A stretch of 64,000 nucleotides of DNA from Azolla caroliniana (lineage: Eukaryota; Polypodiophyta). The notes under the pieces were generated by a model, which made no database searches, was not told the origin of the DNA, and was given only the letters and a program-made list of their open reading frames with translations. A program made the position numbers and the translations under genes. The stretch is taken from the NCBI GenBank assembly GCA_043228905.1, contig JBHGNT010000004.1, positions 14,074,001-14,138,000 of the forward strand, given 5' to 3'. This document shows positions 32,990-43,822 of the stretch, piece after piece; positions within the stretch are counted from its first letter, which is position 1, and each line of letters starts with the position of its first letter.

Positions 32990-35860
32990 TGGTTACCATG
33001 TCCGACCCATTCTCCTTGTGTGGATCTTCGTCAGCACAAAGTCTTCATCTTCTACCTTCTCCCGGAGCCAATGATATCTCCTCTGGATGTGCTTGGTTCG
33101 GGAATGGTAGGCCACATTCTTCGCAAGGTGGATGGCACTTTGACTGTCGTAGTAGAGCCGTTTTCCTCCTATCGGATCCCTAGCTCTCCGATGAAGTCCT
33201 TCATCTAGATTATTTGCGGCTTCCACAACTGCCATGTACTTTGTTTTCGTTGTCGATAGTGCCACGGACTTCTGCAACCTCGACTACCATGATACGGCTC
33301 CCCCGGTATAAGTCATGACATATCTAGATGTAGACCGGCTAGTATCTGCATCAACCGACATATCCGAATCCGTCAATCCATCAAGTTGGGGTTTACCGAA
33401 GCCAAACCGGAGGCACATACCTGAGGTGCCTTTCAGATACCGGAGTATCCACTTGACCGCGTTCCAGTGCTCTCTTCCCAGGTTGCTCATGAACCGGCTG
33501 ACTACTCGGATAACATATGCAATATCCGGTCGGGTGCACACCATTGCGTAGATTAAGCTTCTGACGGCAGAGGCATATGGTATCTTCGTCATACCTGACT
33601 TCTTTGCCTTTGTCTTCGGGCTCTGCTTTCCGGACAACATGCAATTTTCCGGAAGTGTCGATTCGACTGGTTTCATCTCCACATGTTGAACCTTTGAAGT
33701 AGGTTTGTCACGTACTTCTCCTGTGACAACCACAACAGCTTCTCCAACCGGTCCTGGATTATGTGCATCTCTAATATCTGTCTTGCCGGACCCAAATCTT
33801 TCATTGAGAAAGTCCGGTTCAGGGCCTTCTTCAGCATTCATATCTTTACTTCGTCTCATCCAACGATCAACATGTCGTCCACGTATAAGAAGAATATCAA
33901 GAAATCTCCTTTGTCAAATTTCTTCACAAACATACAGTGAGCTGCTTGCATCTTGTGGTACCCTTGATCCGTCATGAAGGAGTCGAACTTCTGGTACCAT
34001 TTCCCGGGGGCTTGCTTCAATCTGTATAAGCTCTTCTTTAGCCGGCATACCAGGTGCTCCTTCCCTTTCCTCTCAAATCTTTCCGGTTGGTGTATGTAGA
34101 TCTCTTCTTAGAGGTCGCCATGTAGGAATGTCGTCTTGACGTCCAATTGCTCTACCTCGAGGTCCATGCTTGCCGCTATGCTCAATACCGTCTACATGGA
34201 TGTCATCTTTACTACCGGGATGAAGATCTCGTTAAAATCCACTCCTTTCTTCTACTGGAACCCCTTCACCACGATCCGGGCTTAGTACCTTGGTGGATTT
34301 CCGGCGTCTCCCAGTTTCAGCTTGTACACCCACTTGTTCCAGAGTGCCCTCTTTCCTTTCAACAACTCCGTCAATTCGTATGTGTGGCTCTCATGCAGTG
34401 AATCTATTTCGTCCTACATGGCACTTAACCTCTTGCAGTTGTGGGTATCTCTTCGCTTCTTCGAAGCTTTCCGGCTCCTCCTCATCGGTCAACAATACGT
34501 GCTCTACATCTGAAAATCTCCGGGGGGCTCTTCTCTCTCTGAGAGGGTATATTCCTCCTTGGTTTCTGAATACCGGTTCCTCCATTTGTTCTTCATCTGA
34601 ATCCGATTTGGGATCTTGTCCGGTTTTGGTGTCTTGTTCTTCATCTTCTTCAATCGGTTCAATTTCTTTTCCGAATCCGGCCGGTTCTTCGAGTGTCATC
34701 CGGTTACTGGCTAACATCTTGTTTTCAACCGAATAAGTCCTTGTGTCCTCAAGCTGGTTTTCATTGGATGATCCGGAGTTCATCACCTTCTTCTTCGATT
34801 CCCAGTCGGCAATGGTCCTGTCTTCCATGAAGACTATGTCCCGACTCCGGAACACCTTCTTGTCGACTAGATCTCACACCTGGTAACCGGACTCATCATC
34901 ACCGTATCCAAGGAGTATGCATGGCCTGGACTTCGGATCCAGCTTCGCTCTCCTGTCCTTTGCAACATGCACATAGGCGAGACACCCAAACACCTTCAGA
35001 TGCTGGTAAGATACATATGGTCCATACTTTCTGTGGTGAGTCTCCTTCCAAGGGTGCTAAGGGTGATTTGTTTATCACATAGGTCGCCGTCATCAGCGCC
35101 TCAGCCCAAAACGTCTTAGGTAACTTTGCATGTGCCATCATGCTCCAGACTCTCTCCATCATGGTTCGGTTCATCCGTTCGGCCATCCCGTTCAATTCCG
35201 GCGTCTTCAGCACCATGAATTCAAGCCGGATTCCCTTCGACCAACATTACTCTTTGAATTGCCCTCGTTATTTGCTCGAACCGCCTTCAGCTTCCGATTG
35301 GTTTCTCTTTCCACTCTCGGGTGGAGCTCGTTAAAGACTGATAGCACCTGATCCTTTGTCTTCGGCTGTGAGACCCATAACTTCCGGCTAGGGTCATCTA
35401 TGAGCATCACGAAGTACTACGATTCGGATGCTATGTTCACTTCTTCCCGGTATATCCGGGCATGCATCAGATATAGTGTGTTGATCTTCCGGGCTCGAGC
35501 CACAATCAGACTTCCTTTCCTAAATTTCATGACTCCATTCGGGATACTACCCGTGTAACCTTCATCATCTAGCCAATCGGCTGATATCAGGTTCAACCGA
35601 ACCTCCGGAACGTGTCAGACATCCTTCAACAGCAACTTGCACCCCGTTGATGTCGTCAAAACCTCATCTCCTATTCTGATAATTTGGCAGGTCCCTTCAT
35701 TCCCCATCCTGACACAACCGTGATCTCCGATTGTGTAGGATGAGAAGCACCTCCGGTCCTGTGTCAGGTGGAACGATGCTCCGGAATCAACAACCCACGG
35801 TGTCTCATCACCAACAAGGTTTAACTCATTCTCCCCGGTAATGAGCATCAGTTCTTCTTC
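32990..35860 (-). pseudogene. Copia pol: protease to RNase H, minus strand
   Basis: Reading right to left: protease PWVVDSGASFHLTQD near 35780-35815 is intact at the active site. Integrase jumps from REEVNIAS to YFVMLIDDPSRKLW near 35410-35450, so the His/Cys zinc region and first catalytic Asp are deleted. The ELNGMAERMNRTMMER motif is near 35190, an acidic linker at 34400-34860, reverse transcriptase in fragments (33860-34400), and RNase H (STTKTKYMAVVEA, YYDSQSAIHLAKN) at 32995-33280. There are many stops. STTEAEY has become STTKTKY, so catalytic acids are lost too. Confidence 0.85.
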
Positions 35861-36572
35861 ACTTGTCGCGATCGCCGATGTTCCATTCCGATTCGAGGCT
35901 TTTCGGTCCGAACCCTTCTTTGAATCGGCCCTATCGATTCCCTTCTCTTTCCGGAAATGCCGACAGTTCTTCTGGAAGTGCCCTAGCTTCCCACAATAGA
36001 AGCAAGTAGGCCTCCCCCTTGACTTCGACCTTGTCCCCGATTTTTCCTGGTTTTGGGGACTCCGATACCAGCCTGCTCCCTGGTTGTGGTCATCTTCCGT
36101 AACGTCTCCTAACTATCTAGGAGGGAACCGAGCAGGAGCAATGCGAGTACCTCATCCGTGAGAGGTACTTCCAACGAGGTGGCTTGGTGTATTAGCCCTT
36201 GAAAGGCGTTCATGTGCTCTACCATACTAGAGCCGTCTTGGTACTGGAGCCTCACAAACTTCCGAAATACCGAAACCCTATTAATGACATTTGTATTCTA
36301 GGACATGATGTCGATCTTCTCCTAGAGTTCATGAGCCTTACTTTCTTCATTGAAGTTGTTGTACAAGCTCATGTCGATGAAGCACCATATGTATGCCGTC
36401 GTCTTCATGTACATCACCTCCCATGTCGCGGCATCGATCTTGTCTGGTTTCTTGTCCCGAACTATACCGGCAGCCAGAGATCTTTGACCACAAGCATGTC
36501 CATCATCTTCGACTTCCACACTAAGTAGTTGGAGCCGGTGAGCTTGAACATGCCACCGAACGACTCTTCCAT
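35861..36572 (-). pseudogene. Copia gag, minus strand
   Basis: Starts at ATG 36572 on the minus strand (MEESFGGMFKLTGSNY). The capsid is broken by stops and frameshifts. The zinc knuckle CFYCGKLGHFQKNC lies near 35960-36005. It is closely related to the gag at 26292-27197. Confidence 0.85.
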
Positions 36573-36587
36573 TTGCTATGTTGTTCA

Positions 36588-36598
36588 TTCTGATACCA
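36588..36598 (-). other. Copia primer-binding site, minus strand
   Basis: The minus strand reads TGGTATCAGAA, matching ten bases of the standard site, three bases from the LTR edge at 36602. Confidence 0.7.
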
Positions 36599-36601
36599 GT
36601 T

Positions 36602-37126
36602 TGTGCAGAAATAATGCTCGGCCACAACCGAGTCTTCTACAAGGAATAGAAGAGAACAAACTAAAACCGAGATGACATAGGATGTTTACGTGGAAAACGC
36701 TAAATAGGGAAAAACCACGGGAGCCCATAGACTCCAAAGTATCATTGTATGAGAAAGGTACAATCAGAGACTTGGAGGCAACGACCTCGAGCTCTATAAC
36801 TTCGCCAAGCGACGGTTACAATAGAGTATTGCTCTATGTCTCACTCTCTCTCTCTCTATGTCGCTCTCTATACAATATGGTCTGAACAACAATTGACCAC
36901 AACACTCTAATTGCCCTAAGTCATATTTATACTCATATGACCTTAGGGCTATTTACAAATATAGCCTTAGTGGGCCTACTCTAACATATTTACATATGTG
37001 TGCCGTCCTCTGGTTCTCACCGAGTCCATCCGATCCGGTTTCCGGATTCCATCCGGATCCCTTCCTTCATCCGGTTCTCCTCCGATTCTCAACCAAATCC
37101 CATCCAGAGGGACCGAAATCCCAACA
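36602..37126 (-). mobile_element. 5' LTR of the minus-strand copia
   Basis: 525 bp; minus strand TGTTGGGATTTCGG to TTCTGCACA. It lacks the 54-bp array of the plus-strand relative, although CCGGAT-rich sequence near 37030-37080 may be its remnant. Confidence 0.85.
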
Positions 37127-37465
37127 CAGGGAGCCGGACCCATATGTGTACCGGTAGGCCGCTTAGAGGTCTATGTTTCTAGACTACTAGGTAGTCATGG
37201 TCCTTGTAGTTAGTGCCAGCCACTCGTATGAGCATTGAAGTACATAGTACTTCTGCCAATCCCTTGTGGACTAGTATAAAGAGTGCTCCTTGAGCACATC
37301 CTATGTACAGAGTATTATTTTTTGAATATAGTTTTTGCCATTCTGCTCTCTTTGTCTCTCCCACTCTTTATCTGTGTGTTGTAAGGTTTTTATTAAACTT
37401 GTACTCTCTCTGTTGTTATCCTGCTGAACCGGTTTGTCATAAGCCTCCGTATATTAGCGTTTACA
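37127..37465 (+). mobile_element. LTR B, right piece
   Basis: Continues the LTR interrupted at 32575, beginning CAGGGAGCCGG as in LTR A at 31431 and ending GTTTACA. The first five bases are the target duplication of the inserted copia. Confidence 0.75.
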
Positions 37466-38047
37466 AAGTACTTACATGCGTTTACCTATGATGTAATGCT
37501 TCCATGTGAACTATTTTTTCGTATTGAGTGGGCATCATGCTGCTTTCTGAACAATTTTTTCCAAGGGGTCATCTAGGTTTAACTCATATTATCGAGCTTT
37601 AGAACTCGAGTAAAACCACATGAGTTCCCCTATTGATGTTTTACTCATAGATTTGAGTTGAGTACTACATCTTTGCGCACACCACCACCACCACTTGTAT
37701 CAATTTGTGACTTATGTCAGACTTGTGCAAAATTCAACCACCATATTAGGATGTATATATGCATACTTCATACCATCCATTTATTTGTGACATTTTTTTT
37801 AGTAGTTAACACATGGTTTTTTGAACCTTGTTTTTGTCACTTCTTGACTCTTTTAGATAGTGATTTATGTCTATCTCTTTTTTCATCCATTTGCTTGTTA
37901 CTCGCAAGACTAGCATATTACTTGTGAGTGCATCTATTTTTGCTTGTAATACACTTTCTCAACCATATCAATACATGTTGGGTTGGCATTTTAATATAAC
38001 GCTAACTAGGAAATTACGTTGATGCTAGAACCATGGTTGATCCTCGG

Positions 38048-38898
38048 GGAGCCACCATGATTACTCAAGATAGAGATTCGAGAAACACATCTTAGCTATG
38101 CTTTCCCCCATGGTTTTTAAAACACCACAGTGTTACCATAGTTATCGGATCTCGAATCACATCTCATATGTCTAGAGGGATAAAGACATGAGATGGTTTC
38201 TTGGATAAAGTTCTTGGAATCAAAATTTCAAGCATTCATTTTGCTTGCGTATTTTCTAAACCTCCTTATTTAAATTATGTACACACAACTTGCATCATGG
38301 AAGAAGTTTTAAACAAACACTGTTGGAGTGATATCTCCGACTGAGACCTCTCAACTCCAATCCACATCTCGCACACAAGCTGAGATCATTATTGAGCAAT
38401 TGGTCACTACTACCTTGAATCAATTGGCCGAAATGAAGCAAGCCACTATGGCTTTGGAAAGGAAATTCTAAGAATTGACTATTGAGTCCAAGAAAGAAGG
38501 TGAACCTTCTTTCATAGTCACGCCATTCAAGGGAGATAAGAAAGAAAGAACCGAGGACGCCATTAACACTTGGTTTGGTCGTTGGGAGTCTCACTTTGAG
38601 TTCCATCCCATGCCCAATGCTATAAAAATTGGTTATGTCGGTCGTGAGTTAGGTGGCCGAGCTACTACTTGGTGGCGTAGTCTAAGGATTGCAAAAATCT
38701 TACCCACAACTTGGGAAGGTTTCGTAGATGTTTTTGAGAAATAGTTCTTGCAGCCACCTTCTCAAACCAAACAAGTGCAAATCTTGCAGAGCAAGCCATT
38801 ACTTCTTTCAAGGATTATGTGGATCATGCTCAGACCAAGATCCAAAAATCGGGAGTTACGGCTGAGAAATGGTTTGTCACTTTATTGTCCGCTGGAAT
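38048..38898 (+). pseudogene. Gypsy leader and gag, interrupted
   Basis: A leader (38048-38318) is followed by a plus-strand Gag frame with coiled-coil-like sequence (AEIIIEQLVTTTLNQLAEM), a TAA near 38470, then FKGDKKERTEDAINTW, FGRWESHFEF and GRATTWWRSLRIAK. Another TAG lies at 38742-38744, and the downstream part (FKDYVDHAQTKIQKSGV) is frameshifted. It is the same family as the minus-strand gag at 4113-5099. It ends at 38898, where the second Tat-like element begins; the missing remainder is not seen. Confidence 0.8.
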
Positions 38899-39299
38899 TG
38901 TAACCGCTAGACAGAATGCATAAATAGATTAGAAGCGTTAAGTAAAGAAATGTAACGATTCACGCGGGAAGCGTGAACAGCTGAACGCCTTGTGTATATA
39001 AAGGGCATAAATCCTTTGTAAGAGGTAGCGTGTAATTTTTAAGCGTGAGGTTTTATTTTCTAATAGAATCTTATCTTCTCTGATTTTCTATTCGTAAGTG
39101 TGTCTCTGAAAGCGTGAGGTAAGAGTCAACGTAGTAGCGCACTCAGGTTCTCGGTCGTAGTCGTGAACCTTCACTCATAGATACGCATTATTACACAAAC
39201 AACGGAGTATGGCTCATGCCTCGTGTAACGGCATACCTTGCCACACGATCCCCTTGAGTTCTATCGGTATGCCGTAGACAATGTTCCGTATCGGTAACA
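38899..39299 (+). mobile_element. 5' LTR of the second Tat-like gypsy
   Basis: 401 bp, TGTAACCGCTAG to ATCGGTAACA. TATA box TATATAAAGG at 38995-39004. A 7-bp inverted repeat TTCACGC/GCGTGAA lies at about 38959-38976, just upstream of it. The primer site TGGCACGCCCAGTGATC starts at 39304. Confidence 0.8.
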
Positions 39300-39329
39300 C
39301 GTTTGGCACGCCCAGTGATCTGTGATTTC

Positions 39330-40760
39330 TCACAGATGAACAACAAGGGATGGATGTCTAGCCATAGACGACCCAGAGAACCGACCCGGCAAGACCAACC
39401 ACTCACGAGGTCCATCACACGCCAGACAGAGGAGCGCGCAAAGCAAAAATCCCGCTTTAGCTATTCCCTTCAGGAATACAAAGTTGACTCCTCACTCACA
39501 GAACACCACGACGTCAAGCAGGAAGTATTATCACCACACAAGAACTGTGGTCTTCCCCTACCCACTATAGCATTCAGAATGGCCTTCTCCTATCCACGCT
39601 TCAATGGCGAAACAGACGCCGCAAGCCACACCCAGCTGTTCCTGAATGTTTGGATGCTAATCACATGGCGCAACGGCTTCCAGTAGTAGAAGCACACGAA
39701 TCGAAAATTGCAGAGTTCGAATTAACTCTGGATGGGAGAGCGGCATGTTGGCACTCTCAAATGGACCTGGCAGCAATCACGACCTTCGATCACTTGCAAT
39801 AAGCATTTTTGCGATTTTTTCATAGAAGGGTACTGCAACGAGAGATTATTGGGCAATTTTACACCATCAAGCAATCGCCAACAGAATCCGTGACAGATTT
39901 TAGTCTACGACGACAACTTACATGGGCCCCAACAGATGAGGAAGCTAAGGAGACATTTTTGGCAGCCCTCTGACGACCTATCAGAACGACGTTGAACACG
40001 CATAGTGTGAAAGGGGAAACAACCGATATGGTTATAGAGAGAGCATTACAACTCGAATTGGAAGAAGATGACGGATTTTCCATGTTGTCGTTACGTCAAG
40101 CGTTGCCTCAGGACAAGGAACACCGCTTCCACCAAGCTCAACTCATACTCCGGGCATTCCGCCGTGGAATGCAATATGCGAATTCATAGCCCAATTTGTC
40201 ACTCAAAGGCACACACGGTCGAGCAGTGTAAATACAATATGCTTAACAAACCTACACCCATAGTACGACGCGTAGAACCACAGAGGCCACTTCGCGGAAA
40301 TGATCAAGGGCGACAAGAGGAACGAAATCCACGCAAAGACCATTATTACCGTAATCGCCGGAACAACTTATATTCTGATGAAGAGGAATTGGAGGACGAA
40401 GAATATCAGGGGAACAACCGATATAATAAAGGGGGGCGTCATTATAACAATTGACGTTTTGCAACCAATCGCGAGGGATTCAATGGACCACGACTGCAAG
40501 GACATAATAGGTAGTATAAGGACCAACGTCGATATGACGAAAGTTCGGAAGATGAACATCGCCAGGAGACACATTGTGAACCCCGACACCCACCATGGAA
40601 TAACAGGAGGTTTCAACAAAACCGGGATGAACAAGCAATAGCCATGGAAATGGCTACACCGCCAGAGAGAGAGACAGGTTAGTCCAGTGTCCATTGTTTC
40701 GTATGCCAACAACCCGGACATTATGCGACTTAGTGTCCACTTCGCAAAGGCAAAGGACCC
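39330..40760 (+). pseudogene. Gag of the second Tat-like gypsy
   Basis: Related to the Gag at 5972-7770 but split by at least five stops or frameshifts. Recognisable parts: AFSYPRFNGETDAASHTQLF (39570-39640), IAEFELTLDGRAACW (about 39709), FLRFFHRRVLQREIIGQFY, ETFLAALRRPIRTTL (with a TGA near 39973), MVIERALQLELEED, the knuckle PICHSKAHTVEQC near 40190-40230 and a Glu/Arg/Asn/Tyr-rich stretch to 40450. A second knuckle region (CFVCQQPGHYAT, near 40690-40730) ends in a stop. It is dead. Confidence 0.82.
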
Positions 40761-41830
40761 GCCATAAATATGATTACGGCGGAAGTTCAACAAGTGACAA
40801 CACAGTAGCAAACCAAGAACGTGGACTGGACTGTGCAAGAGGAGATACCCAAAGCGGCCCAAGCTTGGGTAGAAAAAGCTAACGCAGCAAATACGGAAAG
40901 TATGAGGGAGGAATCCGCAAAGAACTTACCAAGGGGAGAAGATACGGTATCACCGGATTCCATATGGCAAGCACTGGTGGACTGCGAGATAATGATGACC
41001 ATGGAGAAGCTCCTCCGACTGGTTCCACAATTCCGAGAAGCAATGGAGAAGTGCATTATGGGCACATCTGGGATAGATGTCTTGTGTCATTAGTACGACT
41101 ACATGCGAACAATTAAGAATTTCGAATTGGGAAGTTTTCTCTTTTTGGCTTCGCATGGCAAACACTAGATCTGTCAGACCCTTAGGGTTGATCCGGAAAT
41201 TAGGCATTATCGTCAACAGTCATCGTTTTGACATTTCGGCAGTGGTATTGGCACTTGATGTGCCAGGAGCGTACCCAATATTGCTCGGTAGACCGTGGGT
41301 TCGAGCGGCTAACATCAAACAGGACTGGCAGGATAACTGTATCAGTTTCCGACGAGGACGCAGCAAAATCCACGTACCCACTTAGGAATTGGCAGCACAA
41401 CCCAAGGGCATAACACCATTATATGCAGAAGAAATAAATATGCTAGAAGGGGTAGATGATGCGGAGCTGGAAACATACCTTGATGATCACCTGCGGATCG
41501 TCCCATTATTTGAAATTGATATTATGGAAACTCCTGCGGATTACGTGCCTTGTAATAGGCTTCAGGAAGAGGCGTATGAGCTGGATCCAGAATCGTTGCT
41601 AGAGCTATGCAGGGCACAAGCAACGTTTGACCGGGAAATGGAAATCTCACGGCAAGTCTCAGCCTCAGCATTAGAAGATGCCAGTGTTGGAACGACAAAG
41701 GATCCACGAGTACTCTCAATTGCAAAGGATTTACCCCTGAGTCAGAAGAAAGTAATGATAGTACTGCTCAAGGAATATAAAGATGTGTTTGCTTGGTCCC
41801 ACGAAGACATGAAGGGGTTGGAGCCAAAGT
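40761..41830 (+). pseudogene. Protease and linker of the second Tat-like gypsy
   Basis: The protease active-site segment is lost or scrambled near 41060-41100: the expected DGGSG motif cannot be read in any frame. The following part (FWLRMANTRSVRPLGLIRK, VPGAYPILLGRPWVRAANI) is intact and shows CGA Arg where the other element has TGA. A TAG at 41383-41385 and an acidic linker (YLDDHLRIVPLFEID) lead into reverse transcriptase in one frame. Confidence 0.8.
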
Positions 41831-43110
41831 TTTACCAGCATAAGATCAACTTAGCTACTGATGCAAAACCTATACAACAGCGTCAGTATTGCATGAATCC
41901 GAATTACGCGGCTCGCGTAAAAGAGGAAATTGACAAACTTCTCAAGGCAGGGTTTATTCGACCAATTAAGCAAGCTACATGGCTAAGCCCAATAGTCGTA
42001 GTACCGAAGAAAAATGGCAAAATCCGCGTTTGCGTAGACTATCGGAAATTGAACGCCGTAACAATTACAAATGTGTTCCCCCTTACCTTTCAACGACAGC
42101 GTACTAGACGCAGTCGCAGGGCATGATATGTACAACTTTCTGGACAACTTCAGTGGTTATAATCAAGTGCGCATGCATCCTAACGACCAAGAGAAGACGG
42201 TGTTTGTCACCGACTAGGGGGTTTATGTCGCGGTAATCATGACGTTTGGGTTAAAGACAGCGCCTGCCACATTCTAGCGGACAATTACAGAAATTTTTGG
42301 GGAATACATACCCGCCTTTCTGCAAGTCTTTCTGGACGATTTTGTGGTGTATGGGACAGTAGCTGAACATCTAAGTCATTTACGGCTTTGTCTAGAGCGC
42401 TGCCGCACTTCACGCTTAAGCCTGAATCCGGCTAAATGCACATTCGGCGTCACTAGTGGAGCCCTTCTCGGCCACATTGTAAACAAGGGATAGCGGTGGA
42501 CCCGAACAAAATTTCTGTGATCATTCAGGCACAAACGCCAACGACTGCCAAAGCACTTAGCTGTTTTTTGGAACAAATACATTGGCATAGTCGTATGTTA
42601 CAGTATTTGGCAGATTTTGCTAAGCCACTACATGCCGCTGTACACCGCACACCTTTCAAATGGACGACAGTCGAAGAAAAAGTGTACGACGCACTTAAAA
42701 TAATGTTAACACAAGCACCGGTTGTACAACCAACGGATTGGGTGAAACCGTTCCATGTCATTGTGGATGCTTTGAATATAGCAATAGGCAACACGTTGAT
42801 GTAGCTCACAAAACCGAATTGATATAGACTGGTCTATTACGCCAGTCGAAAGTTATCAACGGCCAAACGTAACTACTCCACAATAGAACGGGAGGCGTTG
42901 GGAATGATATATAACATCAATAAATTCCGCCATTATCTACTAGGGCGAAAATTTACGTTTCACGTAGATCATGCGGCGTTGCTCTACCTTGTGGAGAAAC
43001 AAGCGCTAACAGGTAAACTGGCTAGATGGATGCTATTGCTCCAAGAATTCGACTTCATAATTTAGTATCGCCTAGGAACGCAACACGCCATAGCAGATTT
43101 CTTGAGCAGG
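41831..43110 (+). pseudogene. Reverse transcriptase and RNase H of the second Tat-like gypsy
   Basis: Reverse transcriptase: MNPNYAARVKEEIDKLL, WLSPIVVVPKKNGKIRV, then a frameshift near 42085; it resumes with FSGYNQVRM, FGLKTAPATF followed by TAG, and catalytic FLDDFVVYG near 42328-42355. Another frameshift lies near 42490. RNase H motifs FHVIVDALNIAIGNTL, STIEREALGMIYN and TFHVDHAA are readable, with TAG at 42802-42804 and others. The catalytic residues are mostly present but the frame is broken at least six times. Confidence 0.88.
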
Positions 43111-43822
43111 GTGGATAACGAGGAAACTACAAGGAAAGATGAAGATGACTTTCCCGATGCGGACATTCTGTGGGTCGCGATGGTAGTGTCACAGGAAGAG
43201 AAACATTTTCCGGATCGATGGCTAATGGAAATGACATACTCTCTGACTACAGGAATGCCACTGCCACAATTAAGGACGGACGAAAAGAAGCGATTGGGTG
43301 TCTGTAGCCATAACTTATGCCTGGTTGAAAGAATACTGTATCAGAAGGGCAGCGATGGAATCTGGCGACGTGGGGTACATCATGATGAGAAGGAAGCTGT
43401 TTTACGCGAAGCTCACTGTGGTACGGCATGGGGGCATTATGCGGGAGATGTTACGTCTAGAAAAATATGGCAAGCCGGTCTATGGTGGCCGACCACGCAA
43501 AAGGACGCGCACCTCAATTGCAAGCAATGTGATTTATGCCAACGATTGGGTCAGTCCATGGAGGGTGCGAGAATGCCACATCGACCCATTCTTCTGCTAG
43601 ATCCATTCCAGAAGTGGGGTCTTGATTTTGTGGGAACCTTTACACCAGCAGCAATTCGAACAGGTAATAGATATATTCTTGTAGCCACGAACTATTGCAC
43701 TAAGTGGGTGGAAGCAAAGGCGCTACGGGACAACATGGCGGCATCTACGGAATTTTTTTTGTATAAATACATCTGGTGCCATTTTGGTTGCCCCATCGAG
43801 CTCATCAATGATCAAGGGACGT
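43111..43822 (+). pseudogene. Integrase N-terminal half of the second Tat-like gypsy
   Basis: The frame is open from 43102 to 43822. The zinc domain (HYAGDVTSRKIWQAGLWW, CKQCDLCQRLGQ) and the first catalytic Asp (GLDFVGTF, about 43621-43644) are intact. The second Asp is the last readable motif (INDQG, about 43804-43818). The third catalytic residue, Glu, is missing through truncation. Confidence 0.88.

Larger units (their letters stand above)
32576..37126 (-). mobile_element. Minus-strand copia, same family as 25276-30922, degenerate
   Basis: Bounded by LTRs 32576-32905 (3') and 36602-37126 (5') and by TAGGG/CAGGG target duplications (one mismatch). Gag, protease, integrase, reverse transcriptase and RNase H are recognisable but full of stops and frameshifts. 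It retains protease, which the plus copy has lost, but has lost the integrase N-terminal zinc region. Its 3' LTR lacks about 200 bp that its 5' LTR keeps. Confidence 0.9.
31249..38047 (+). repeat. Tandem duplication of about 1.13 kb (copia 3' end, LTR, gypsy LTR-like flank), second copy split
   Basis: Copy 1 is 31249-32379; copy 2 starts at 32380 and ends near 38047, with a 4.55-kb minus-strand copia inside it. Each copy holds the copia 3' region, its LTR, and a 0.58-kb non-coding segment (31792-32379 and 37466-38047) with a CACCAC run. Both breakpoints fall in GGAGC microhomology. Removing the inserted copia and its target duplication leaves about 1112 bp for copy 2, close to the 1131 bp of copy 1. 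The copies are about 10% diverged by eye. Confidence 0.8.
38899..43822 (+). mobile_element. Second Tat-like gypsy, truncated in integrase
   Basis: It has a 5' LTR (38899-39299), primer site, gag, protease, reverse transcriptase, RNase H and the first half of integrase, all related to 5470-15892 but clearly diverged and more AT-rich. It stops at 43822 in the middle of the integrase core (INDQG), where a minus-strand copia begins. No 3' part, extra ORF or 3' LTR is seen in the window. It inserted in the gypsy gag ending at 38898. Confidence 0.9.
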
